Of a stretch of DNA of 64,000 nt, positions 24,201 to 36,301 are shown in pieces. The position numbers were made by a program, and so were the translations under genes. Every line of letters begins with the position of its first letter. Position 1 is the stretch's first letter. The DNA is taken from positions 18,472,848 to 18,536,847 of the forward strand of contig NC_045141.1 in the NCBI RefSeq assembly GCF_008831285.2. Direction: 5' to 3'. Below the pieces are notes generated by a model, which did not search any database, was not told where the DNA came from, and saw only the letters and a list, made by a program, of their open reading frames with translations. The DNA comes from Nymphaea colorata (taxonomy: Eukaryota > Streptophyta > Magnoliopsida > Nymphaeales > Nymphaeaceae).

Positions 24201-27200
24201 CGGTTTTAGGGCGTGGATTGAGTCCGGGAACTGTATGGCATCGCGCACAAAGAAGACCGGGACGTCGTTTCCAACCAGGTCGAAGTTGCCCTGCAATGAC
24301 CAATGTTGTCAATATCGATATCAGAGAAGGGGCGGAGCCAAGGAGGGGCCCGCATGGCCTTGGCCCCATCTCTTTTTTTTTTTTTTTTAATTTTACTTGT
24401 TTTATATAAAAATTTTGAAAAATGATATTTCGGCCCGTATCAAAATTTAGAAACTTTGAGTCGGCCCCCTCATAAAAAATTTCTAGCTCTGCCCCTGTAT
24501 CAGAGGTGAATTATCTTAGAAAATGATCTTGCGTATCACAATTCGAGTGAGAGGCTGAATACCCCCCTCCCTCCAAACGTTCCCTGGATCTCAAGATCTA
24601 GAGCTGCATCGAGACCTAGGTTCACAATCAAGATATTGGATTGAGTAGGTCTAGAGGCAGAATTCTAAACTAGAAAATTCATCCAAGGCCATTATTCTTC
24701 TCACACAGAAACTAGATGCATCTTTTTCACATCTAATACTAGATTTTTTGAAACTGTCCTTCCCTTCGCACTAAGAAAGAAAAATGCATGATCCTTTACT
24801 TGTCAATTATCAGCAAACTGTGAATTTAAAGTAAGAAGGAAGCTTCATTCTAAGAATGATCTAGTTGTAAATGAAAAGGTATTTAAATGAAGCTAATGAA
24901 GTACTTACTTCGGTTCTGATGCTATCAAAGTGCAGTCCTTAGCTAGCTAATTCCATCCAACGTAGTGAAGTCCTATAGTCTAGGGGGTGTTTGATTATCT
25001 TAGATCTTAAATCCGAGGTTTGATGTAACGTAATGAAATTCATGGCCTTAACAAACTTTATAATCCATGAACTAAAGTTGCATGGATTATAAACTAATGT
25101 TACAAATTTGGGCATTTTTCATACAAGGGATCTAAGATCCATGTGAAGAATCAAGGATTCAAAAAGCTTTTTGGATTCAAGATCCCAAGATTTCATATCA
25201 CCTCAAAAAATGAGATACGAGACAATAAAATGACATTGTCAAATGACATAGCAATGCCTAGTACTATGGGGGGATAAGGGAAGGGTGGGGAGTAGTAGGA
25301 TAAAATACTCTTCAGCAAACCACAGTATAAGTTAATTACCTCCCTGGTATAAAATTTGACGGCAAAACCACGGATGTCTCGAAGGGTCTCCGGGCTGCCA
25401 CGCTCATGGATGACGGTAGAGAAGCGCACGATGACCGGCGTTTGAACGCCAGGGGCCCGGAGGAAATCAGCACAAGTGAGGTGGGAGATGTCATGGGTGA
25501 CCTCAAAGAACCCCTTTGCGCTTGCTCCTCTTGCATGAACCACCCGTTCTGGTATGCGCTCTCTAGTGAAGCTGGCGATCCTCTCCAGCAAAGGATAGTC
25601 TTCCAACAGAACAGGTCCTAAAATAAAAGAAAAGAAATCATAAGTATAATTAAGCAACCAGATATTGAATAAGCATTATTATTGAAGAATAAAAGAAGAT
25701 CTGATTGCCTCAAGGGTGATGCGCAACAAATTGGGATGAAGTCACTTAGGGGCCGTTTAGCAGTAAAAACACCATGTGAGTGCTTTAAGAATCTATCTTC
25801 AAGATTGAGACAAAATTCATGAAACACTCACACGCTGTTCCTAATGCCAAACACACCTTTAATGTTGTTTGTCAAACAATATTATTAAGTCATGGATATA
25901 TCCCAAAGAGCCAAAGCTCTTCTCCCTTTCTCCTTGTATTGGAGGTTCAGGGCTTCTTCAAGACCTATTTCGATCATAGAGCAAGTAGCGGAAAACACTT
26001 CTTAATAGTTAGCATGAAAAATAAAGCACAACCAATTACAGAGGTAAGGTAGGTATGTATGTTGTACCGTTTCAAAGGAGGGGCTCTTTTGTCTTTATGG
26101 CATGTTTGTCTCTCCTTTGATCTAATATGAGTGGATCTCAAATCAGTATTTTGGATCTATGCTGCCTTTTCAAAACTTAGTACTTAAAGGTCTGATTTGG
26201 GAGAAGGGGCCCAACCTCAAATCCATGGATCTAAGATTCATGGTATTTCAATAGCTTCTGATCTCATGTCTCAGATCCAAGGCCGATCTGGATTACTTTC
26301 CTGCGACCCAGTGTACTCAACACTTACCACAAACAATACTGAATTTCAGATCCACTTTTAATAACAAAAACATCAGATCTGAGCTTAGATCCTGTCACAT
26401 CAGATCTACCCGATTGGGGTAGTCCCTCTCTAAGAACATCATCATATTTTATACCAATCCCCAGCAAACATTATAATTATAAAGATCATACGATTAAAAT
26501 CGAAGACTGCAAATGATTAGAATTTTTTTCTTTACTACAACAAAAAAAGAGTCTTAAAGAAACCTTTTATGTAGTAGTATATAAGGGATTCAACACATTG
26601 GATTTGAATCGGATATACCACAACCGTTTTTTTTTTAACATCGATATATTTGGATTTGAATTTAAATTCTAATCTGAACTAAGAAAATTTTATACCGTAT
26701 CTGAACTCATAAATCTGAATCCCACATGAATCCAACTTTTAGATTAACATCAGAATCTCAATCCAACTTTTAAACTGAATCCAAACCACATTATAGACAT
26801 TGAGTGTGAGATATTCGTTGAAAACTATATCTGATCCGAATTCAAATCCGGTAAAGATTTACTTAAATCCAAATCTAAACCGGATCTGATGTTATTTTTT
26901 GTACCCAGATCCATCCAACTTCTTAATCAGGCATCAAATTTTTTTTTTTCATGTTCATTTTTTTATGCAGTCCAGTAGGATATCGGATCTAAATAGAAAC
27001 TATTAACATCCCTCTTTTCATAACGTCACCCGTGGATTTGCCAAGGGAAGTAAACAGGTTAGCAACTTATCAGTGCATTGAAATTAAGTTACTTGGTAGA
27101 AGACAGGATCTAGTTTCGTTATATCAAACATGAAGTGGAAAAAGCAGTCGAATCTCGAGGCCACGCAGACTCTCAGAGATTTATTTAGATCGGCGGAGGG

Positions 27201-27714
27201 AGTTGGTGACAGTACCTCTGGTTCCGATGGTGAGGGAGGAGTTGTTGTTCCAGAGAGGTGCGCCAGAGTTGGTGGTGAAGTGTGGCGAGTTGTAAGCACT
27301 CGACGGGCGATACTGTCACCCCGGCCATGAGATCATTGAGCCGCCATTAACGTTGCACCAACCACAGATACAGTGCACAGAGATCATATCATATATCAGT
27401 CGACTGATCAGCAATGATAAAAAGAACACCAAAGACAGGGAAAAAAATTTGAGAGTTAACAGCAGAATCGAAAGGGTGACGTGCTGCTCCTTTTGAGAAG
27501 ACGAATGCAGTCACGGAGCAGAATTTCTTTCAGAGGATAAAGCGGAAACGTTGTCATAAACTTAAAGCAATCAAAGTTAAAGAAGTTATGCGTGAATTTG
27601 GAATCTGGCTGAACAAGAAAAAGTAACCGCTCTATATGACTGAGGTTTAAGGCAGCAAGGGAGGAAGGAAGAAAGGAAGGAAACGATAGTTTCTCAGACC
27701 TTGGTTGGATCCAT
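21245..27714 (-). CDS. Catalase copy A (peroxisomal), nine exons, divergent paralog
   Basis: Exons: 27714-27700, 27312-27216, 25617-25340, 24290-23897, 23172-22790, 21920-21831, 21698-21631, 21512-21419, 21304-21245. They sum to 1479 bases, or 492 residues, the standard plant length. The enzyme is a haem catalase that splits H2O2 in peroxisomes. The catalytic His65 (VVHARG), Asn138 (VGND) and haem-ligand Tyr348 ([12 protein letters not shown]) are present. Compared with copy B it has Asp for Asn at 139, Ile for Pro at 119 (RDIRGF), FFFFF in place of FTFLF in the FDDVG region, and QKV in place of QKL near the C-terminus, the tripeptide implicated in peroxisome import. It also has one more intron, between AAG and NYPEW. 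Exon 5 is strikingly GC-rich. The reading frame is intact, so the gene is probably functional. Confidence 0.93.
23343..23520. mobile_element. hAT-like MITE in catalase A intron 4
   Basis: The ends CAGTGGCGGAGCCA and TGGCTCCACCACTG are near-perfect inverted repeats. The interior has the palindromic word GGGCAATTGCCCA also found near 28830 and 30800. No clear target duplication is seen. Confidence 0.65.
24327..24497. mobile_element. hAT-like MITE with perfect 8-bp target duplication, catalase A intron 3
   Basis: The 171-bp element starts AAGGGGCGGAGCCA and ends TAGCTCTGCCCCTG, an imperfect inverted pair. It is flanked on both sides by tatcagag (24319-24326 and 24498-24505). An 8-bp duplication is the hAT signature. 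The core contains a T tract and the words TTTTGAAAAATGATATTTCGG shared in part with copies at 37.4 and 45.3 kb. Confidence 0.8.
24985..25200. mobile_element. GATC-word MITE-like repeat in catalase A intron 3
   Basis: The element opens with GGGGGTGTTTGATTATC and is filled with CTTAGATCTTAAATCC and GGATCTAAGATCC words. This resembles the repeats at 19.5, 26.1, 37.2, 60.4 and 63.6 kb. Boundaries are approximate. Confidence 0.4.
25749..25858. mobile_element. Harbinger-like MITE with TTA flanks, catalase A intron 2
   Basis: The ends GGGGCCGTTTAGCA and TGCCAAACACACCT are imperfect inverted repeats flanked by TTA on both sides. The interior word GATTGAGACAAAATTCATG recurs in decayed form near 28.5, 29.4 and 29.9 kb. 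Confidence 0.5.
26098..26420. repeat. GATC-word repeat in catalase A intron 2
   Basis: Words such as GATCCATGGATCT, TGGATCTCAAATC and AGATCTGAGC recur densely. It belongs to the same type as the repeats at 19.5 and 37.2 kb. Boundaries are uncertain. Confidence 0.4.
26583..26990. mobile_element. Word-repeat element (GAATCCAAAT type) in catalase A intron 2
   Basis: The segment is made of variants of GGATTTGAAT, AATCTGAATCC and AATCCAAATC, with the sense changing along its length. It has no open frame. It resembles the GGCCCG-type element at 20.1 kb in being composed of one drifting short word. Boundaries are approximate. Confidence 0.35.
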
Positions 27715-27780
27715 GGCGGTCTGTCTTTCTCCCTCACTTTCACAGAGAGCATGTGCAGAATCGCTGCTACCACAGGAGTG

Positions 27781-27790
27781 TATATATAGA
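27781..27790 (-). promoter_or_regulatory. TATA box of catalase copy A
   Basis: The minus-strand sequence TCTATATATA lies about 67 bases upstream of the catalase ATG, which fits a short 5' UTR. Confidence 0.6.
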
Positions 27791-27978
27791 GGAGACTGAG
27801 AGTTTCCGGCCCGAACACTCACCTGTGTGTTCGGCCGTTGCACGAGCGTCCGTTGTTCGGATGGTCGAAATGACAAAATTGCCACCTCCTCGAAAACGAA
27901 AAGGTTACTCTTTTCCCATTTTGTCCTCATCTCCTCCTCATTTTAATTTTTAAAAAATCCACGTTTTGACGCTTTTGC

Positions 27979-28033
27979 CATTCAATTTCTCTACCCATAC
28001 CTCATACATTCAATTTCTCTACCCATACCTGAT
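27979..28033. repeat. Tandem duplication, 28-bp period
   Basis: The unit beginning CATTCAATTTCTCTACCCAT occurs at 27979 and again at 28007 with almost no change, just upstream of the catalase A promoter. Confidence 0.85.
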
Positions 28034-28316
28034 AATGGTGCATTATTTTTTTCGTGCACAGTATGATTAATGACTAAAATACCCTTATTTTACACTCAAA
28101 AAGATAATTAAAAATAAAAAAAATATAAAATTATAAAAGATGTTTTTTTTAATAATTATCAAAATGTCCTTTCTTCCTTTAATGCGCACGGTGCACCGGA
28201 CACACTTAACTTTCTCTCCTCTAAGGGTGGGTGGTCTGAGGGACAAGATTTACTCCGCCACCCAACCCATGTGCATTTGGCTTTATCCTAAGCATTGGCA
28301 ACTTTCAATGGCAAAT

Positions 28317-28395
28317 GAGCAAAATCCTCTGCAAATATAACACTTGTCATGCACTCGTAAAGCGTATCGTATGGGCTTTTGCAAAGATTTTGCTC
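28317..28395. repeat. Inverted repeat, about 18-bp arms and 42-nt loop
   Basis: GAGCAAAATCCTCTGCAAA at 28317-28335 pairs with TTTGCAAAGATTTTGCTC at 28378-28395, with one or two mismatches. The pair could form a hairpin or mark a small MITE remnant. No function is assigned. Confidence 0.6.
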
Positions 28396-28519
28396 ATGAT
28401 GTGACGTTACGAAGTGTCACAAAGCTAGTGTTTTGTGAAAAAAGAAAAACCTTTGCAACTTTCGATGATAGCATCACGAATGGAGCAAACTTGGAAAGGG
28501 TCTTGTGGCATCTTTTGAT

Positions 28520-28645
28520 CAGTATTTCATGAATCTACCTCAAATATTAAATTAAATTTGTGGAACATTAGCTATAGTGCATTTATGAATATGTCTCAAT
28601 CTTTAAAGATAGATTTATGGGACATTTAAATAATGTTTCTACCAT
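28520..28645. repeat. Decayed repeat sharing the GAGACAAATTCATG family core
   Basis: The words CATGAATCTACCTC, TATGTCTCAATCTTTAAAGA and GGGACATTT link this segment to 29335-29480, 29860-29950 and the MITE at 25749-25858. Ends are not defined. Confidence 0.4.
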
Positions 28646-28908
28646 TAAACAACTCTTTAACATTGTTCCTCAACTGCAAAAAAAATGAAAGATTAACTAA
28701 AACCAAGGGCAAAACCAAAAGTTTCTGGTTGAGGGGCAGGTTTTAGAGTTTGAAAGACATAAACTTGTAAACGAATATGATGTATGAATATAAAAAAAAA
28801 AAAAGACTAATTTTTATGTGGGTTTGTATGGGCAATTGCCCATACAAGCTCACACTGTATTCCACCTTTACTTAAAATCAATATTTGATGAGAAAACTTT
28901 GTTTATGT

Positions 28909-29008
28909 TGCATTTGATAGCCTCATAGCCTCTTATCTTAAATCTAATGCTGTATAAAAAACAATGTTTTAAGAGAGATCTAATCCATGGTGAAACAAAC
29001 ACAACCTT
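28909..29008. mobile_element. Short MITE, TTGCATTTGATAG end
   Basis: It starts TGTTGCATTTGATAGCC and ends AAACAAACACAACCT, roughly inverted, with a short GATC-word core (TCTTAAATC, AGATCTAATCC). It is a relative of the elements at 19.5 and 37.1 kb. Confidence 0.45.
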
Positions 29009-29334
29009 ATAGTTCCAATGTGTAATCTTTATGGGTCTGGACGAACGCGTGCCCTCTCCGCCCAGCCTGAACGTGGCTTCACCATTGCTATGCGTTCTCC
29101 GACGCGTCAGGACAAGTGACGGATCTTTTGGTCGCTTCCATAGTTGCAGCTGTTATTGCCTTATTCAGTGACGACAGCAGCCACAGCACAACGAACTCAC
29201 GCAAGTCCTATATTTTATAAACATATAATCAAACAGATAAGAACAAACTTTTTCTCTCACTTATTGGGGCACCAACTGTCATTTTTAATCAAAATACCTT
29301 TAATATATATATATATATATAGATATATATATTG

Positions 29335-29480
29335 AGACAAATTTTGTGAGTCTCTTATGAATTCGCCTTAAAGATTGAGACAAATTTACCAGCAACTAAA
29401 TGTTATTGTTCCGTAAATCTACTCCAATCTTTGGAAAAACTTCATGGAACATTTACAATGTGTCCTTACTACCAAGCTAC
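29335..29480. repeat. Second decayed GAGACAAATT-family repeat
   Basis: This segment carries ATTGAGACAAATTTTGTGAG, AAAGATTGAGACAAATTT and CTTCATGGAACATTT. It directly follows a (TA)n tract at about 29303-29330. Confidence 0.4.
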
Positions 29481-30126
29481 CCTTAGATCCAAGTTGAAGC
29501 CAGTTTTCAATGCATTCGGATCCACACCCCTTTAATTAGGGCCACTTGAATTAGTATTAAAGCTAAGTTAGTTTCTCACTAAGTTGTTACAACAGTAAGA
29601 ACAAATGGTAGCAATTGTCCTTTAAAACCTTCATGTTGTAGGAGACAACAACTCAAGATTTTAAGTGTATATTCATAGGCTTCTAAAAGGCAATTATCTC
29701 TTTCTTACCACATTCCAAAAGTCATTCATGAATTAGAACAAGCAATAGAGGGTGAGTCATACATGATCTATCTAATAAAAAATTAAGTAACAAACAAAAG
29801 TACTTGTGGTTGTCTAGTGATGGGAACATCATCAAGCTGGACAATGAATTTTCCTAGAAATTTATCGCAAATTTACAAAACACAGTAACATAGTAATTCT
29901 TTGAATCTGTCTCAATCTTTACAACTAACAACAGTTAGTTGTCTCAGGACCCCTTAAGATCTTAATGTTTTAAGTTGTATTGATCAAATTTTGACATTCA
30001 CATGCAATCTTATCAAAATCTAATGTGTTGGCAAGATTTTATGGTGTCCCAGAATGCGATAAAAACATCGAAATCTGATGATGTAGAGAGGACATTCGAT
30101 CTCAATTTAACAATTTCCGGCACGGC

Positions 30127-30256
30127 CAGTGGCGGAGCTAGATATCTCTACTGCTAAAGAGCCTTAATATATACTAAACTAAATAATGAAAAAAATAGAT
30201 TAGGTGGGCAGATATGAAAAACTGCCCACACAAGCCTATACATAGCTCCGCTACTG
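30127..30256. mobile_element. hAT-like MITE, CAGTGGCGGAGCTAG ends
   Basis: The ends CAGTGGCGGAGCTAG and CATAGCTCCGCTACTG form an inverted pair around a 100-bp core. The internal word GCCCACACAAGCC is shared with remnants near 28.84 and 30.81 kb. No target duplication is evident. Confidence 0.65.
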
Positions 30257-30999
30257 CTCTGACATACTGCCACAAGAACAGGTAGTACCTAGGGGCACAA
30301 ATTTCTTAGTCTATTCCGCCAATTAGAAGAAGATCATGACTTCCCCTGGATAAGGGAGAGGAATCAAACTCGACAAGCCGATGTCTTGGGCATTCCAGCT
30401 TATGAGGAACTCGGCGCGGGTCCGGCACTGGCCAGCCGGACCACGACAGCTGTTTGGCGCTTTCTTTGATTCTCACTGTGTGGGCAGATGTCCCTCCGAT
30501 GCTGCGAAGAGTTGTCGTCCTTGTTGGAAGCATCCAGGAAAGAAAAATGGTTGTGGGGTTTCCCACTTATAGGTGTCGCTCGCCATTATTCCCGACGATC
30601 TCAGGTAATAACATTTCCACACAATAGTAGTCTAGGGGAAAAAGATAAAAGTAAGAAAACTTAATACACAATATTCTGAAAATCTTAAGCCGTAGGTTAG
30701 GAGCACTAATATGTAAATAAATTAATTAATTTGAGGAGTAGTAATATGCAAATAAGCAAATTGTGTGGGAGTACTTAAATGCAAAATAAGCAAATTGTGG
30801 GGGCCAATTGCCCGTGCAAGCCTATACCTGGCTCTGCTGCCGCATCTTTACACTTAAAAAAAATCTGAAATTGTCTGAGTCTTTGATATTTTTTGTGGAG
30901 AAGCTTGAATTTTTCTCGAACTTCAACAAGAGAGATTAAACTTTCTGAAATTAATTTCTCCGGTGGTCTTTGAATTAGATTCTCTCTCTCTTTCTAAAG

Positions 31000-31140
31000 G
31001 GGGAGCGGTATAACTAGTCCGGCAAAAAGCGAATATTCGGTAAGTCTCTTGTTTGATTCTCGTGGCACTATTTTCTAGATGGCATTAAGACATATTTCTA
31101 TATGTAACTTCTTGCTAAGAAAACGAGCAGAACATCATGT
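31000..31140 (+). mobile_element. Possible tRNA-derived SINE fragment
   Basis: GGGGGAGCGGTATAACTAG is followed about 50 bases later by TTGTTTGATTCTCG, a B-box-like word. The A-box match is weak and no tail or target duplication is defined. Confidence 0.3.
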
Positions 31141-31144
31141 ACTT

Positions 31145-34100
31145 GGTGGAACTTTGTGTACATTTTAACTTTAAGCCCTGCTAGAAAAGGAGGAGAGAGA
31201 GAGAGAGAGATCAAAGCACATATTCCTGAAGATCCCAACCACTTGAGCCTATCTCCATGGTCCATAATTCAATCATGTGCTTGGTTCACTTTAGTCAGAT
31301 GAAGAAAGAGGATCATTTAAGATTTCAAAAACAGTCTTGCAAGATAAAATATAAGCCAAACTGATCATTATTTTGTAGTTTATGTATAAAATATTTCTTA
31401 TCCCCAAGATCTAGTGAAAACCAGTTCCAAATTCATCTGGAAATATAATTGCACAAAAGTTTGTGCAATAATTGAACAATGCAATTTGGTGCCTCCTTTA
31501 TCCGTCTTGATTTGACAAGGGGAAAAGAATCCCAAAGCACCGGGAAACGTCATCAGAGTTTATCCAACATATCTCTCAATGAGTTGAATATCTCGTCTCG
31601 TTTGTCCTTTCACCTTATCTTCTGCTTCTGCCAAGCCAATGGCAACCTGCAACGTTTGAATCTGTTCATCTTTTCAGACATATCAGGAAACATATCAAGA
31701 TGTCTCCCCCAATGTCACTTTCATTTCCCTTTGTAGTTTCTTAGAAAAATCTGGCAGTAAATAATGTTGGTAGTCCAGTAAACAATGGGTGTTAAATCTT
31801 GGTTTTACTAGTTCTAAGCCTAATAGGGCTTTTTTTTTCAAAAAATCGCTGAACTGAGATCCACAATGGCAAGATCTGAGATCTCCAACTCCTTATATCC
31901 ATGCCGGTTGCAGCTAAAATCCACTATTTGTTCATTAAGTATTGGATTTCAAGCGATTTTGATCGAAGATCTCTTGGATCTGCCTCGACTAGTTGGGTTG
32001 TTAGCTTTGATTTTCGTGGGTACTATTCCTCTGAACTGCAAATATAGTGGCAAGTCCACCTAGGTCTCAAGGCAGCCCTAAACTCGAAGAGCAAAGGGGC
32101 GCAGGAGTGAGGGTTCAGTCTCTTTAGGGAATCTTTTTCCGCTCTCTCACCAATATGACACAGGATCAGAAATCAAACATACTCTAAATGAAATCAATAA
32201 AAACTTCTTCTATCTCTGTTTCATTTTCTGCAAACTGGAATATAAATATACTTCAAGTTGCTTGTTTGTCTATTGTTTCCGCACTATATATATCAAAAAT
32301 ATGCTAGTGACTACGAACTAATTGTTGCACCATGCTTGTTATCTACATGGTGATCTCGTCTAAGATCATCTCATTTCCGGTACAATGAAAAGGCATTTGA
32401 TGGATTTACTTACAAGGGTGAAAGACTGCTGTAACTTGATTGTTAGTGTGCTTTTGACGCAATACTGATCATGATAAGGTTTGCAAGACTATTTATGTTG
32501 TTCATATTGCCTTTCAGAAATCCACGGCCCTATCTGGCAAGAAGAGGACAAATCTTTCCTTCTCATGACATGACTACGACGCAGCATCGATAAATGAAAC
32601 CATTTGATACGCAACACGTGTAAACCACGCGGTAAAGCTACATATAAGCTAACGGCACGTGGCTGCGCATTTACTCAACAGATCTATCTCCATATATGCA
32701 TATAAGAAATGGTAATATTTTTGGATCGATCCAAAATTCTTCATATATCATTTTCAGTAGGTAAGGGGCACAACCCTCTTTTTTCTGGGATTCACTATTT
32801 TGTCAAGTTATGACATTAGGGAAAATATTTTTTTTTTTTACACTTTTACTATTTTGTCCTTGTTACTTTATCCTCATAAGTGTTTTTTCTTGGTTTGGTT
32901 CAGAGACATTTTGGTCATTTGGTCCCTAGCATTGATTGAATGTGTGAGGTCCCAAGCATTCATGTTCTTGGAAGATTTTAGACGAATTTAAGTATGAAGC
33001 ACGGTTAGGGTTTTGGAAATATGTATTAAATGGGATACCAATTTAATCAATGAAAAGAAACTTTTCTCCATTAAATAACTAGTGCTTATCCTTTATCAAC
33101 ATGAAATGACTCATGACCTTATTTTGGAGTTCTTTTCGATCTTTTAGATTTGATTTGAACGGTTCTTCTTTGAGCCAACAACCTGTCTAATCTCCTTGAG
33201 ACGTGACATTGCCCATCACTTAAATCCGCTCTAAGTACTCGTAGTTCCAAAAGCAAGAATTGGCAAAATGCGGCCAATCCTATGAAAAAAAGTAAAAGGG
33301 TTAACAAACGCAATGCATGACAAAATGCATGGGAAGAAAGCCTGGATGAAATCTTCAAACATTTTGATTTCCTTTTCATGTTCCTTCTTTTTGCAAGAAT
33401 GATTGGAATGTTAATATGCCACTGCATTTGGTTTCTACCTTCTTTTAATATGTATTTATGACTTCGAGGGACATAACATAGCTAATCGAATTGGTGGGCT
33501 AATGAAAATTCAGATTGAATTATATGCACATAATTAGTGGGGTACAATTTTTTTATAAAGATATGTATATTTTAGTTTTTTAATATTTTTTGTCATTTTA
33601 AAAGTTCTTCTTTTTTACTCTAATGACGGCATGTTATTCGGTGCACAATCATGTGCATGCGTAAGGGCAACACATAACCAGCTTCGGTGACTACCAATCA
33701 GTTTGATTCTCATACAAGCTATTTTTTTGGGCTGTAAATAGTAAATATGTGACACTTTAGTTGACGAATGTACTGCTTCCTACCCAAATCTTGAAGAAGT
33801 CCTGGACTCCACGGCAAAAGGAAAAAGATAAGCCTTTGAGCTCTTTGAAATATCCTCCCCACGATGAATATTGGTGCATCGCGACTCAGTTATCAACTAT
33901 AAATTATATGTTATGGGCATATGGGGAAACTGGATCCCGAAAAAATCTGAATGGCCATTTTAAAAATTTGAATTTGTTCATGAACCTGGGAGAAACATAC
34001 AAGTGCCCAAAAGGCATGGCGGATGAAGTGTCTACATCATCCGCCATTAAATTAAAAACTTTTAATTTTAGCATCCAAACAAGTTGCAAACTTGGTTTTA

Positions 34101-35000
34101 GCATCAGCCAAATGGGCATTATGTCTCTGTAGTAGAAGGAGATATACATCTCATCTAAATCATGTATCTTTGCACATTGAAAAATAATCTCATGTCTACG
34201 AAAATGCAGATATACCCACATTATTGGTGACCATAGTACATAAAAATCACGTGAATATTTTTTTAATGCCTTAATTGCCTATTTTAAGCCAACAAGTATT
34301 AAACTAGTATATTTTGTATGTGTGAGCATGTGCTTATTAAAATTAAGTATTCTCCTCGTATGTTCGTATTAGTTAGCATAAGTTTCTGAAGAAAAGTACA
34401 TAAAAAATAAATTAATTAAAGTTAACAAACAGAAGGCATATATAAGTGGGCATCATGTGGTGAAAACAGACAACCAACATGTGCATGCACAAGCACAAGA
34501 CAAAGTAGCTCGTTAATGTCTTACTCAACTAGCGAGGCTTAAGTCTGTATAATAAACACAATCTTTCTTCATGTTTGATTCATTAGTTTCCAACTTGTTC
34601 ATCAAGATGAGATGAGCATGTTGGTAGATCTAGAAATGAGACTACTAAGATAGCTAAACGTTGTACTTTAACTTTTTTATATATCGCTTTATGTGTGGCA
34701 CTTCATAAATTATTAATCAAGTTTTTTTATTATTTTTTCCATTTTTATCTAACCAGTGCTACTAATAGTTATCGTATGCCAACAAGAAATCGACGTATGC
34801 AGGCAGAAATAATTGAAATTTCTTTTTTATTGTGAAAATTTAAATAGTTTTTTAGGTGGTTTAAATTATCTTTAACCAGAAAAATAATACATATCTAAGT
34901 ATTTGGATCTCTCTATTTCTCTATATTGTAAAAAAAAATAAGTTGAAACATAACAAAAACACCGCAACCAAATAGTAAAATCTTCATATTCATCTACCCA
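31145..35000. other. Spacer without a recognised gene
   Basis: This is AT-rich sequence with scattered short open frames that show no splice-bounded structure or family motifs. A perfect 11-bp stem with a 10-nt loop (ATGGCGGATGA with its complement) lies at 34016-34047. A B-box-like TTTGATTCTCAT near 33700 suggests an old SINE. Confidence 0.5.
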
Positions 35001-35241
35001 ATAGCCAAGAATTTGGACTCTTTACACATCACAGAGTGAGGGGTATTTTAGTCTCTTAAAAAACTCATTTCCATTTTTGTCCTTGCTGGGTTTTTTAATT
35101 ATTGAGGGTAATTTAGTCATTTCAAACCACCGAGCAGAGAAAGCCGAACATATAACCTGCTGCATTCTAGCGAAACCAGCAAATCAAAATAAAAAGTCTG
35201 CTCCTCTCGATTCGAGCTTCAACTTCTTGCTCTCTGGTAGG

Positions 35242-36206
35242 ATGAGGAGGAGATGCCTTCCGGTGCGTTAACCCACCAAATGAACGTATCGCAGGAAGGC
35301 GTCACAGAGAACAGAAAAGCAATCAGCACAGTGACATTCAATTTCGAACTCATATTTCTTCAATGAATCTTACTTCCTCTGCGAAATTTTGTTTAATTTT
35401 CTACCGACGAACTTGATCGGAAAGTTTTTTTCAGGTCGAAACAGGCTGCTTAGTTACTGACCGTCTGATGCTTCTGCGCTGGAACCATACAACCTGTGGT
35501 CTTGCGTCCTTTTCTTCACCAAATGCTTGCAAATACAGGTAATCGTATCAGGTTTGTTGGGGGACGCACATAGATAGAGTTCAGTAGCATTTTTTCTTCA
35601 TTAGTTGCCAGAGGTGGTTCATCCAGAACAGTGGTAGTAGCTTTTAACTCTCTGTCTTTTGAGCAGGTGTGGAGGAGAATTTCTCATACGTACAAAGAGA
35701 AATTGGTGCATGTGTGAGAGAGTGAGAGAGATGTATGAGTATCTTCTTCCATCTTCAAATTTCAGAACTGTATTAATTTGTTGGCATGAGGGTGCAGTGG
35801 TCCAGGTACTCGATCCAGAGCCTTTTTGCTTCAGAAATTCCTGTGACGGCATCTCGAGAACTGGCTGGCCAACGGCAGAGGTAAATTCTTTTTCTCTGTT
35901 CTAGTGTTCTATTGTGTTCGCTTTCTCCTCTTCCAGTCATGTTTTAAAGAATACAACGCTAAATGCTGGAGTTCGATTGATCGCAAACAGTCAGTTTAAG
36001 AACATTATATCAGTCGTCTGACAATGAAAACTTCAAAGAATCATCCTCAGTTCGATTCTTGAAAAGTGCTATAATCATAGTATGAATAGTAGTGTTGATC
36101 TAAAGATTAGGGGTGTCATTATGAGGTCAAGTAGACCCAATCTTGTTCTCCCCTCTCTTCTTTTTCTTTTTCTTTTTCTTCTTCTTCTTCTTCTTCTTCT
36201 TCTTCT

Positions 36207-36301
<95 letters not shown>

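Noticed and set aside
22790-27714. Possibility that catalase A is a pseudogene
   Set aside because: All nine exons keep frame and length, splice sites are canonical, and His65, Asn138 and Tyr348 are present.
33650-33720. B-box-like TTTGATTCTCAT as a SINE
   Set aside because: The A-box is too poor and no body or tail can be recognised.
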